Shown piece by piece: positions 11,901 to 23,900 of a DNA stretch of 64,000 bases. Positions within the stretch are counted from its first letter, which is position 1; every line of letters begins with the position of its first letter. The stretch is taken from the NCBI GenBank assembly GCA_039566865.1, contig CM076944.1, forward strand, positions 13,228,501 to 13,292,500. The letters run 5' to 3'. The notes below the pieces were generated by a model, which saw only the letters and a program-made list of their open reading frames with translations, did no database searches and was not told where the DNA came from. Both the position numbers and the translations under genes were made by a program. This DNA is from Aurelia coerulea (lineage: Eukaryota; Cnidaria; Scyphozoa; Semaeostomeae; Ulmaridae).

Positions 11901-14900
11901 GCTACGTAATACCAGATGCAAGTATGGATGTTTTCCACGCATGAACGGTTTCAAGACAAGTCAAAACTCTAAAAATGACGTCATCGTGAATTCTGACTGA
12001 AGGAAGTGTTTGGATACATAGACTACATAAGCTTTTCAAAACTATAAATCTAGAGTTTGAGGCCTCAGGAAGAGAATATCAAGTGTTGCTTTATTTTGGA
12101 ATCTGTTGCAAGGAGCTAAGGGAGCTAAGAGCCATGAAATGCACAAAATTTGACAGTGCATTGCACTTACAGCCTGCAAGCCAGGTGTACCTGCTTTCAA
12201 TAGATAAAAATCGAGATTGCAGCTTTTCAAATTCCTTGGGGACCAATTGCTTTGACCAAAGCTCACAGCAACAGCGAACTTTTTGTTTGACAAGAAGGAC
12301 GAAATCTTTCTTCAAAATAATGTCTCATGTTAGCTGGCAGTAAAAGCTGCTTAAGAGTACATTTCCTTAAATGTTGTGAGTTGTGTGAATTTCTCCTTTT
12401 ATTTAAGCCTGCCTGCTAAAGAGCTTCTGTGTCACGCAAAATAACACTAGGAAATTCCAGTTATGAAGTTTTCTCTCGAGAAAAAATGTTTTTGTTCCAG
12501 CTGTATTTTTGCATTACAAATCCTCTTCGCGCCGATTCGCAAGGGATCGCCTGAAAGCTGGTGAGCTACTTTGCATAACTTTACCGATAAGGATATGCAT
12601 ATGAATAATTATATCAATAAGAGAGCAGATGCTTCGGTTAGTATTTTGCTAGCCTGGCTTTTCCTGGTCTGACATACAATGTGAAGCTGGCCCAAGTAGT
12701 TATCCGTAAAATTCGTATATCTATAGCATTTTGTTATTGTATATTTAGTAGTATTTTAGGTGTATGTTCTTCATGCAAAGACCAGGGCGTAGTCATCATC
12801 TTTTTGCTCCACTTGGTATCGTTCTTGTAGTGTTGTACGATACCTCGTTCGTAGCATGTTAGGTAATTAGTTATTTTGAACTGTTTACAATGAATTTATA
12901 TCAGAAAAATGTATTTTGCTCTATGCAAAACAAATGTTATATTGAGTTTCGTTCATAACATAATCATTTTCCATGAAAAAGCTTTCATATGTTGAAACCA
13001 GTGATATGTAATTAAAGCCTGACTTCTAGTGGATGATTACAAAACTAACTTTGAGCTACATGACACCAAATGTGTATCAGACTGCTGGCCAAAATTATCC
13101 AACCCTCCTGTTTTTCATAATTTCGCTTGAATTTAACCCTTAATTGGTTGGTTTATCTGAAACATCCTGTTTTGGTAACAGTCAGAAATTTTAAGAAGGT
13201 CAGACGTTTTAAATTTACTGACGTGATCAAAGATTATGACGTCATGCATATTACCCTATTTTTGGTCAATAAACCATATAAATCCATTTTCATTGTAATC
13301 CAGTGCAAACGACTTGGCTAGTTTGCCATTCTCCTTTATTCATAGGTAGTTTTTTAATATAGATTCTGAAAGGTGTTGTTTTGCAAAATTATGCACATAT
13401 TATTTTTTGACGTCACGATGACGTCATGAAACTTGGGAATACCAGTAGTAAAGTCAGCAGCCATGCCTATCCGTTTAGAAATTGTACCACTACACTATTT
13501 GATGCAGAATTCCTTTCACTACAACATAGTCAAAAAGCCCCAAAATTAGGTTTGAGGACAACGTTTTGGGGTCTATTTTAAAAGATCGAACAAGGAAGTG
13601 AATATGGTTCATAAACATGCGTTGAGGATACTCCTCCACGATTACGATGCTTCCTTTGAGAAACTTCTCGAGAGAGTAAAAGCAAAAAACAAAACCACAA
13701 AACAATCTCCAGAGCCTTTTGATTGAGGTTTACAAGTCCCTCAACTGCCAAAATCCTATTTTTATGTGGGATATGTTCAAAAAGGAGAGAAATGACATAT
13801 GATCTCCGATTAAAAGATCTGCTACAAACTCCTAACACGAAAACAAACACCTATTGAATTAACTCAATATTATTCAGAGGGAGCATTCTGTGGAATTCCA
13901 TACCTGATGTGATAAAGAACAAAATCATCCAAAAAAATAATCCAAACGTGGAGTGGATACTGCAGTTGTATTATTATGTAAATAATATCTTAAAGATGAA
14001 CACAAGAAGAAAGACGACTTGGAGTTCTTCTTGGAGTTTTTCTTTTATTCTCTTCTTCTATTCTCTACGCGTTTCGACTCTACGGTCATTGTCAGGAGAA
14101 TGAATATTTACATTACATGATGGCATGCCCCTTTTATACCCTTTTAGCGGTCACGTGATTTAAAAGGGGCCACGTGATGCTTAATTGGGGTAACGTAATA
14201 ATATCTTAGATCTTTTGGGCATCTTTTTTAATGAAGGCCATTAGGGTGTATATTCGGTCAGCATAAAGATCATTGATGGGGCTTCAGATGTTTACTCCCT
14301 TCGTAGAAAGGAATTATTTTGGCAATACAAATTGGGAACCTTTGCACCCAACGGTCTCAATGAAAGTGCAGCTGATATTGAATTGGATATTTTCGCCTGT
14401 GGGGTCGCCTGAATACAGTCATTCCATTTGAATAAATCTTGGGCTTTCTGGGGGCACGTCTCCTTTCGTACTTCCTGTCAGTGTGCACATATTTTCGCCT
14501 GTGGGGTCGCCTGAATACAGTCATTCCATTTGAATAAATCTTGGGCTTTCTGGGGGGCACGTCTCCTTTCGTACTGCCTGTCAGTATGCACATATTTTCG
14601 CCTGTGGGGTCGCCTGAATACAGTCATTCCATTTGAATAAATCTTGGGCTTTCTGGGGGGCACGTCTCCTTTCGTACTGCCTGTCAGTATGCACATATTT
14701 TCGCCTATGGGGTCGCCTGAATACAGTCATTCCATTTGAATAAATCTTGGGCTTTCTGGGGGGCACGTCTCCTTTCGTACTGCCTGTCAGTATGCACATA
14801 TTTTCGCCTGTGGGGTCGCCTGAATACAGTCATTCCATTTGAATAAATCTTAGGCTTTCTGGGGGGCACGTCTCCTTTCGTACTTCCTGTCAGTATGCAC

Positions 14901-17900
14901 ATATTTTCGCCTGTGGGGTCGCCTGAATACAGTCATTCCATTTGAATAAATCTTGGGCTTTCTGGGGGGCACGTCTCCTTTCGTACTTCCTGTCAGTGTG
15001 CACATGGTGTCAGGGTGGAATTCCCTGTCTTGCCATCTAGGGATTTAGCAATTTAAGCAAATTCCAGGGAGGGTCGTTGGGAGACGTGCTTCTTCTTTTG
15101 CTTGAGACTTCACATACAAAGAGCTTCCATTCCGAAGTCGAAAAGTAAGGGATTAGGGAATTTACGATGAACTTTTATTAGAATTCAAAAAGTTTGGCTT
15201 ACAAAAGAAATTGAAAATTTTCTAGGTGATTTTTTGGGGATAATATTGTAATCGAAACCTCGGGGGATTTTTATTGCAATTTCATGCAAATTTTTAACTT
15301 TATTCTTAACTTTTATTCTATAAATACTTGGCTGTCCTGTGAATGTAAACACTGATGAAGATTTTATAATCGAAACGTATGTCTTTTACAGTTTTTTAAT
15401 ATCTTAAATATTATTAATAACGAATATTATTATTAATAATAGTTATAAATAATATCTTCGATTTAGTTTTGTGGTTAAATAGTTGGTTTTAATTAGTTAC
15501 TCTTCCCTTTAGAGAAAATTATTTATATTATCAACCAACTTTAAAGAAAATCATTATTATTATAATGATTATCATTATTGTATGTGACAATAATACATCA
15601 ATGCCATACTTTCCATACTGCGCATGAGCTAATGCCTAGGGGAAACCCGTAGTGATACCATTTGACAGCCGTAATTATAACTGCAATCACAACTTGCTGA
15701 TTACGGACAAACACACGAGCAGACAGACAAATGGCGATTGAATGAAATTTAATCGCAATTAATGGAACGTGATGTTAGTTTCTTAGTCAATAGGGCTGTG
15801 TCCCTTGTGACCATGTTTACAACTTTATCTTTGTGACAATATCGTTGAAAGTAACTTCTTGCGTTGGTGCATGTCGGCTGCACGTGGAATGTCTGTTGTT
15901 CAAAGGAATATAAAAAGTAATACTGGCATGTTTATCAGTCGTCTATGATCAAAGCAGCACGCTGGTTTGCTCCAGAGGAGCGCAGATTATTTTTCGCTGA
16001 GAAGGTAGTGGCCTACCCTATTCAAGATGTTGCCTGGTTTGTTGTTTGGTTGTTCATGGTGAGATCCAACCATTAATTTATTTTCATTACTAAATGTTTG
16101 TTCATATTTTGGCTGACTCTTTGAGCAATTTGAATTGTATTATGTTGGGAAAGGTCTGGGATTTGGCCAAAGATCGGACGACCGACTCGTTTTGAGGCCT
16201 GGCGGGTATCGCGACATGCAGTATATCGTGCGCTAAAAATTTTGCTGCTGAAGCTTTGCACGGTGACACTGTAGAGCTTTCAGGCTGGTTCAGAGTGAGG
16301 TAAATGGGCTTTTGTGGGCTTTTGGACCTTTTCATTTCATTTCTTTTAGGGTTGCATGCACTGTTTACTTGCCCACCTTGTGCTGCATGTCGTGTTTGCT
16401 TGTGCTCGCCTCGCCCAATTTGAACTCGGTCTCCTGTTCTAATTGGTCACTTGAGATATTCTTATACACTGTTCACCGTATTCTTGCAGGAGCTAGTATT
16501 GCTTTATGTTATTTGTTGAATCGTGACTTTCCCGACTTTCCAGTCATTTTCACAGTTAAAAAAAAACCGCTTGGGCGCTTTTCAAGAAGCCACGCCCGGT
16601 TGGATTTCTAGCATTGTACCTGGAAAAATCTGTATTTTGGACACTGTATTATTTGCTCTTGTTTCAAACCAGTTCTAAGGCTTCACACTCTTATAATTCC
16701 GTCTTGTGACTAGGGCTTGGGCTAGTGTCGCGTAGTAGAATGTTTCGCTGCCATTATTTTTTCTCCACAGGCGACTGTGTGGATTGTTTTGGACTAGTAG
16801 AGTCTTCATAAGGGGCTATGAGTGCCTTGGGTATTATAGTCTTGTGAACATTTGGTAATGGCTAAGATTTTTGGTATTTTCAAAACGTGCATAGCATCAC
16901 ATTCTTGCATTCCAACGATTTTTCAACTGGTCTCAGTCGTCATATTCATTTCTCATTTCGGGAATGCGTGCTTGTATCTACATTCCTTTCAGGCGTGTGT
17001 GCCTGAAGGTTTTCGGACACTGCGGGTCTGGAAATAGCTATCATTGTAAATGAAAATTGTTTTGCTTCTATCAACGCCCTCACCTTATGGATCTACACGG
17101 ATTTTTTGTTTGTTTGTTTTGTTTCAATTTAATTTTTTGTTTTTATAAGAAACTTGGGTCAGCACTTAATACTAAAAGTCTCTTAGTTTCGCTTGAAGGT
17201 TGGGTTGTTTCAGCAGTAAAATGTTCTGGGTTAGTTTCTTATTTTTTGGGGCCTAAAAATTGCGTTTTGGTTCGAAGTTGAGCCTTCTTATCGTGAAAGG
17301 GCTTGCATTTTGCATTGATATTGTCAGCTCAGATAAGCCATGCATATTAAGGCTGAAAGTTACTGTTTCTTGCAGTCTAAAGTTAAAAAGAAAAATGAAG
17401 GTAGCTTTGTCAGAGAGTATCGAACCGTAATCTACCACTCTTATTCTAGAAAAGATTTAGAGTTTCTTAATTTTTCTTGAGCGGTAGTGCTTGAGTTTCT
17501 TGAAGTTTTGGTCATCATGGTACTGGATTCTGATAAACCTGTTGCTTGTAAAATAAAACGTGTATACTGAAACGTTTGGCAGTTACCTTGAAGTTTAGCC
17601 CTCGGAATCTAATGCAGTGTTTTTCTTTCAGATTTGAATAATTTGTTCAAATTTTCTCTTGACAGGTGGAATTCCCTCCATTCAAGTTAACCTAACTATG
17701 GATATAAAAATGTCTCTTATAAACAAAAAATCAAATAACAAAAAAAACAAAACAAAACAAAACTAAAGTTTAAGACAAAAGACAAATTTGCGAGTTTGTC
17801 TATCATTTGGTTTTGATTATCGAAGTTGAATAAAGATTTTAGATAAACAAACAGTTTTTGGTCCGTAAGGAAATTCAAAGTATGTGCTCTGGTGAATGGG

Positions 17901-20900
17901 TTTCAATATTCTATTAATCTAGTGTATACGCCAACCAGGTTTAGCTCTTTGGACTGCTCTTTGTTTGCATGAATGATAGTCCTCCCTTGAAACTAGTTGG
18001 AGAATCCTAGAAGGGGCTGAAAGTATATCAAACTGCTAATAAAGAGAAGAGAAGAAGTTTAGAAGCAACAACTTCACCAAAACAAAAATATTAAAGCAAA
18101 TGAAAAAAATGAAATGAAAATATTCGCAAGTATCTTTACTGTCTATTGAATATGGGAAAAGGATATGTGTGCAATATAATGCATTGAATCCATTGCAGTC
18201 AATGGGTACCAATGTTAAATCTCACCTAAGGTGTAGTTTAAAACAAGAAACAAATAAAAACAAAAACAAAGGAAAAAAAAGATAAGAAGATCGGAAAGAA
18301 TATCATATAAAAATCTTCATTTTGAGGGCAATAAACCTACTATTTCGGGACTTACAGAATGGGCCTTTACGCAAAATCCTACAATTCAATACAATTCAAA
18401 ATCCATCGTAATGAATGGGTACCAATGTTTAATTTGTTTTTCAGCCAATTGTGTAGTTTAAAGACAAAAAGATGAAGATAAGAAAAGATTGGAAAGAGCA
18501 TCATATAAAAATTTCCGTGTTAAGGGCAAACCATCTATTTCGGGACTTACAGAATGGGCTTTGACGCAAAAATCCTACAATCCTACAATGGCAACCCACG
18601 AGATTTGCTAGTTATGTTCAGATTGGATAACGGAGTTTCTTGTTTGCAGCATCCAAATCGACTTCCTTTTGGGAGTATAGTTTCCCTTTGAATTGAAAGT
18701 TACTTTATGTGAAGGCCTATACATCTAGTTTTGGTACTAGTTGCACTAACTGCAAATAATTAATTGCTTTCAATTAACTTGCCGCCTTCTTTTTGGGGGA
18801 TAGGGCTTGAAAGGGAAATCCATTTTTAGCAATACTTGTAAATATTTAGAGCCTCTGTTTTACATTTTGCAGATGAAACTTGCAAAGGACGGGGCTTTCC
18901 TTTTTCCACAGATGCATCATTTAAACAAAAATCAACAACAAAAACACTCTCTCTGGCATACGATTTTGCAGTTTTGAAGTTTTGTATTTCCTAGTTCTTT
19001 TAACAATCAGTCAATCCTCATCATTTTAGTCTCTTTAAATCAAAACGGCTAAAATCAATAGTTGGCAGGCCCAGGCTGGATAAGTATGTGTATCGTTATG
19101 TTGTTCTGCAATTGTGGTGTAAAGTTCGTAAAAACAAGAAGTAAAACAAACTTGTAAATATGAAAATGTATTTATGAAAATAAAAAAAAAAAAATCAAGG
19201 AGATGAGCAGAAGAAGAAGTGACAGAAGAAAAGAAAAAGTAAAAAAGTAAAAAAAAAAGTAAAACAAATCCCCTAATGTAGGGGTGGCCAAGTGCTCGGT
19301 CGTAGAGCACAAATCCTGCAGCTTTCTCTGCTTTCTGCCTTTCTCTCTCAGGTGGTGATTGGGTGGGGCACTGCGTGTTGGGCGGAAAAAGTAAGGTTTT
19401 CAGTCCAATCACCGACCGTAAAAGTTGTTGTTGTATATTTGTGCTAGCAAATTCCGGGCAACTGCACTACTGCCCAATTTTCTAGCAATTATTTGTTTTT
19501 GGCCTATTTCGCTAAATCATCCAAATTTGCGCTGAAAGATGTTTTGTCGCGTTTTTCATCAGTTTCGGAACCGCGCGGACAAACCCCTGTGATAGAAGAT
19601 GTTTATCGTGGCTATATTATGTTAGTCATTCTGGACATTGTAACCTTGAGGGGTTTGTCCTTTTATTTCATTATAATCAAAGGAACCATTAAATGGCGAT
19701 TGAATGAAATTTAATCGCAATTAATGGAACGTGATGTTAGTTTCTTAGTCAATAGGGCTGTGTCCCTTGTGACCATGTTTACAACTTTATCTTTGTGACA
19801 ATATCGTTGAAAGTAACTTCTTGCGTTGGTGCATGTCGGCTGCACGTGGAATGTCTGTTGTTCAAAGGAATATAAAAAGTAATACTGGCATGTTTATCAG
19901 TCGTCTATGATCAAAGCAGCACGCTGGTTTGCTCCAGAGGAGCGCAGATTATTTTCCCCACCCACCCTCCACCTATTGTCTCTGCCTCTTTTCTTTCCAC
20001 GGCCGTCGGTCGTGTGACAGGTGCATTGGTCCGGAAAAAAGTAAGGTTTTCAGTCCAATCACCGACCGTAAAAGTTGTTGTTGTATATTTGTGCTAGCAA
20101 ATTCCGGGCAACTGCACTACTGCCCAATTTTCTAGCAATTATTTGTTTTTGGCCTATTTCGCTAAATCATCCAAATTTGCGCTGAAAGATGTTTTGTCGC
20201 GTTTTTCATCAGTTTCGGAACCGCGCGGACAAACCCCTGTGATAGAAGATGTTTATCGTGGCTATATTATGTTAGTCATTCTGGACATTGTAACCTTGAG
20301 GGGTTTGCCCTTTTATTTCATTATAATCAAAGGAACCATTAACATCGATTACAATTTTCAGCATGACCTCTCGCCATGTGCAAGCGAAAGGTGAGGTGGT
20401 TTTTATGAGAAGTTTGCTTATAACGAAAGAAGAAGGGTAAATCTAAAGTTGTGTCTGGCGGATTTTGTCTATTGATTCAGAAGCCGAGCAGAAGGCATTG
20501 TAATTCTCGCAAGGCATTGTAATTACAAAACAGTTCCTGAATCTAAAGTTGTGTCTGGCGGATTTTGTCTATTGATTCAGAAGCCGAGCAGAAGGCATTG
20601 TAATTCTCGCAAGGCATTGTAATTACAAAACAGTTCCTGAATCAAATAATCAAAATCCGCCCGACAGAACTTTAGACTTACAATTCTTTTTTCGCTATAA
20701 GCACATAACTTCTCTCAAAACCACCTTTCGCTTGCACAAGGTGAGAGTTTGCCCAACTAGTTTCGGGGAGACTTTGGCAGCTTCCTTTGTTTTGAATTAC
20801 CGGCTGAGGGAATTTCCTTTGTCTGCAGTCGCTAATTGCTTTGAATTTAGGTGTCAATCAAACGCAGCTGTTGCTATTGTATTACAAAATCGGCCCTTGT

Positions 20901-23900
20901 TTGGTACAATACTATGCTTGGCAAGAATTATTCTTCAAGACAATGAAACGTACCTGAAGTGTTGAAATGAAGTCACTGAGATTATTTATCTCCTTTCTCG
21001 TGTAACCAAGGAAACGAGTCTGAATGCCCACTCCCTTTCGCTCCAAGAAGGACAGCAGTTCTTGAAACGTTATCTGTGGATAAAATTTAACAAAAGATCA
21101 AAAATATACTCTATTTTCCTGTAAGGAGCAGGAACAAAGATTTATTCAAGTATATTTTTTACCACTGCCAAGGCAATAATAAGACATCAAAGATGCAATG
21201 CAGAAAAAGTGGCAAAGTCCCAGACGAGATCAGGTAATGTGAAAGTTCGTCGATCTATTTTCCGTTCGTTCACTTTTCAATCAAAACAACAGAAAGACTG
21301 CGCGCAGGCTAGACTTCACTCTTTCTCTGCAAGTAGAGCGGACATAAAAGCAAAGCAATAAGTTTTCCCTACTCCTGTAGGCAGACACACGAAGACATCT
21401 TCATACTTCATCCTTCAAAACTTTCAAACAAAGAGCCTTCTAGAATTCGGGCAACTCAAATCCAATCTGTGTTTTTGTTTTCTGCAGAAGCTCAGAGTCA
21501 GCCATGTTGCATTTTGTTTGGCGCGCTTGCTGCAATCAAGACTGCAAAATCGCTAAATGACGAAAATTAAAAGATGCAGCCTCCCTTTGCTACCAGACCT
21601 CGCATGATTGGCTGAAAGTTCTCTCATAGTTGCCATCATCATGGTAATTCACAAATCTCGCAATCTAATTGGTACTCTAGGAAGCTCAGAGTTTGGGCCT
21701 AAATAGGGTCAGATTTTTCAGAGTCATATGATGAGTCTCCGTTGTGTTGACCAAAGCACCATCTTGAAGTCAAAGAGCACAGGGAAACAAGGGAATCATC
21801 GTCATAAGTCTAGCACTATTCTACGAATCGCTCTTTTTCTGCTTCTTACGCTTTAACCTGTCTTTCCGTTACTGCTGATGAAGGGTTAGCGTGAGACACA
21901 TACTCTTCTAAGCTCTAGGCTATGTACTGCTTGAAGTTATCTTATGTATTCATCGTTTAACATAGGCGCACGTACAAACAAACAACTTGTATCACGTAAT
22001 ATTAATCCCTAGTAATTTCAGAATATGCTTCCAAAAAGACACAAAAGGTCTCACATATTTACAGATATCTCCACCTATAAAACAGATCAAAGTTGATTTA
22101 TATCCTTTACACATTTGCACAGAAGAATCTTCGAAAATCAGTATCGCATTCTTTCTCAAAAATTTCTGAAAGCCTTTTTAAAGTTGTCAGAAAATATATT
22201 CTATCTTTGCTCTATTTCTTTGCGGAAAAAATGACAAGATGTTAAGCGTGCCATAAACTCATATTATTTAAAGTGCATGTTTACCTCTCCGTCACCATCT
22301 GTATCAAATTGTTCGAAGGCTACAGCGCTATCGGTACTTCCAAACAGCAGGAGTTTATCTTCTTCACCGAAATCTGAAGACTGGAAACGAGGAGAAATGA
22401 TGAATGTCTCTTGTCTGGCCTTCTCTTTCAGCAGAGCAGAGATACAATTCGTCCTGCTATTGTTCATCAGATGAAAATTACATGGAGGCAAGTGCCCTTT
22501 GATAAATGGCGAAAACAAGCATGCAGAAGTAGCACATCAGATGTAGAAAATTACATGGAAGCAAGTGCCCTTTGATAAATGGCGAAAACAAGCATGCAGA
22601 AGTAGCACAAAAAGCTTGCATATATTGGACAATGGTAGACATCAATCTAGCCAGATTCCGATATATTTGCATTCTTCTATTGACAAAGTCAGACAATATC
22701 TACCGTAGCTTGTAATACTAAGCTGGTATATCCATGTAAGAACGTAGTTGCCGAAGTAGTGATCAGAATATCATCTTCCTATCCAGCTTATTTTAAGACC
22801 ATCGAAAAGGACGGCTAGTGTTTCAATTTCCAGATAGCATTAACATATTCTATTGCCATAGGAGATGAATTCTGAATGACATACACTCAGTTCAAGGCCC
22901 AATTGTCTTATTTTGTAAAGACTTGCATCTTTTTGAATGGAAAAGCTATCACAGATTTTCTTAGGCTAAGCCAATACTTTGCATCCCATTTTACATTGAG
23001 ATCACATTTGCAATAATTATAAATCCAAGCAAAGATGCCCACACTTACTCTCTAAACTAAATCAAATTATGATAAATCAGTCTCTTATCGATATATTACT
23101 GAAAGGATGTTTGCAATTGGTATTTGGTGTAAATTTCTACGGTCTTTTTTCTCTTCCCATGTAATGAAGGAAACTTTTACAAATATACGGTAGCACAGGA
23201 ACGCTTTGAGCGCTTCAACGCTTTGGTGCCTTGAAAGTGCTTAAAATTGTGTTCGGTGACAAGCGCGATGGTCTTGTGCGCATGCTTCCTAACAACATAG
23301 CATACGCACCAGACAAGCGAGCTGTTCACCGAACAAAACTAGTGACATTAACGTTGCCTTTGATGCTTGATTTTAAGTAGCCGAATTATATTTCTATGGG
23401 CTTGTTGTTTAATGTTTTGGAACTGGGGTTTTTATGAGACTAGGGTTGTGATCTTGTATAGCTTTGTAAATAGAGTAGCGTCAACCATGTCTTGCAATAA
23501 TGGACGAACGGAGGCACACATAATTTGAAAGGTCTTGCTCACTTGACAATAGGATGTGTGCAGCCTAGAATTTGAGTTAGGTTTATGTAAAATCAGTTTG
23601 TCTAGGGGTGAATGTTTCTTGAGACTGTGGCTATTTAGGCTGTTTGATTTGGATCTCCAGGGAGATTAATTTGGGTCTTCTTCGAGATTGATTCAATAGT
23701 CTGGGTCTATATAAAACTCAAGCATTTTGGTCTGGGTCTACGTGATATATCCAGGGTCAACGCATTTTGGGTCAGATTTGGACCCCCCATCCAAATTAAA
23801 AAAAACTTCTTACATTGTCGAAGAGTTTCTGCATTTCCTTTTCACTTATGACACCATCATCATCAATTTGCAAAGCACGTAGTTCCTGAAGAGGAAATTT

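Larger units (their letters stand above)
11627..20953 (-). other. Patatin intron 10 (9.3 kb), repeat-filled
   Basis: Holds, left to right: the 62-bp hairpin, unassigned AT-rich sequence 12000-13570, a dead LINE end, a minisatellite, two hammerhead-like motifs, an AT-rich stretch 15400-15600, promoter-like duplications (15729, 19691), T-rich unassigned sequence 16000-17700 and diverged tandem repeats 18180-18600. I see no confident exon other than those listed. Confidence 0.7.

Noticed and set aside
12042..12343. Three overlapping frames on both strands near 12.1 kb
   Set aside because: I tested them as patatin exons; phases and sequence do not fit, and the 39-nt exon at 11588 fits instead.
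14357..14902. Four overlapping minus-strand frames beginning MCILTGSTKGD
   Set aside because: They arise from the 103-bp tandem unit, which shifts frame every copy; there is no splice or start logic.
19283..19325. tRNA-like GTGGCCAAGTGCTCGG segment
   Set aside because: It resembles a box A, but no cloverleaf or good box B follows; it could be a SINE head but is not supportable.
19035..19412. 125-codon minus-strand frame
   Set aside because: Half of it is poly-Phe/Leu from A/T-rich sequence; the rest is a low-complexity repeat with no recognised domain.
21872..21905. CTGATGAAGGGTTAGC as a third hammerhead core
   Set aside because: The GAAA box is replaced by GAGAC and stem II does not close well.
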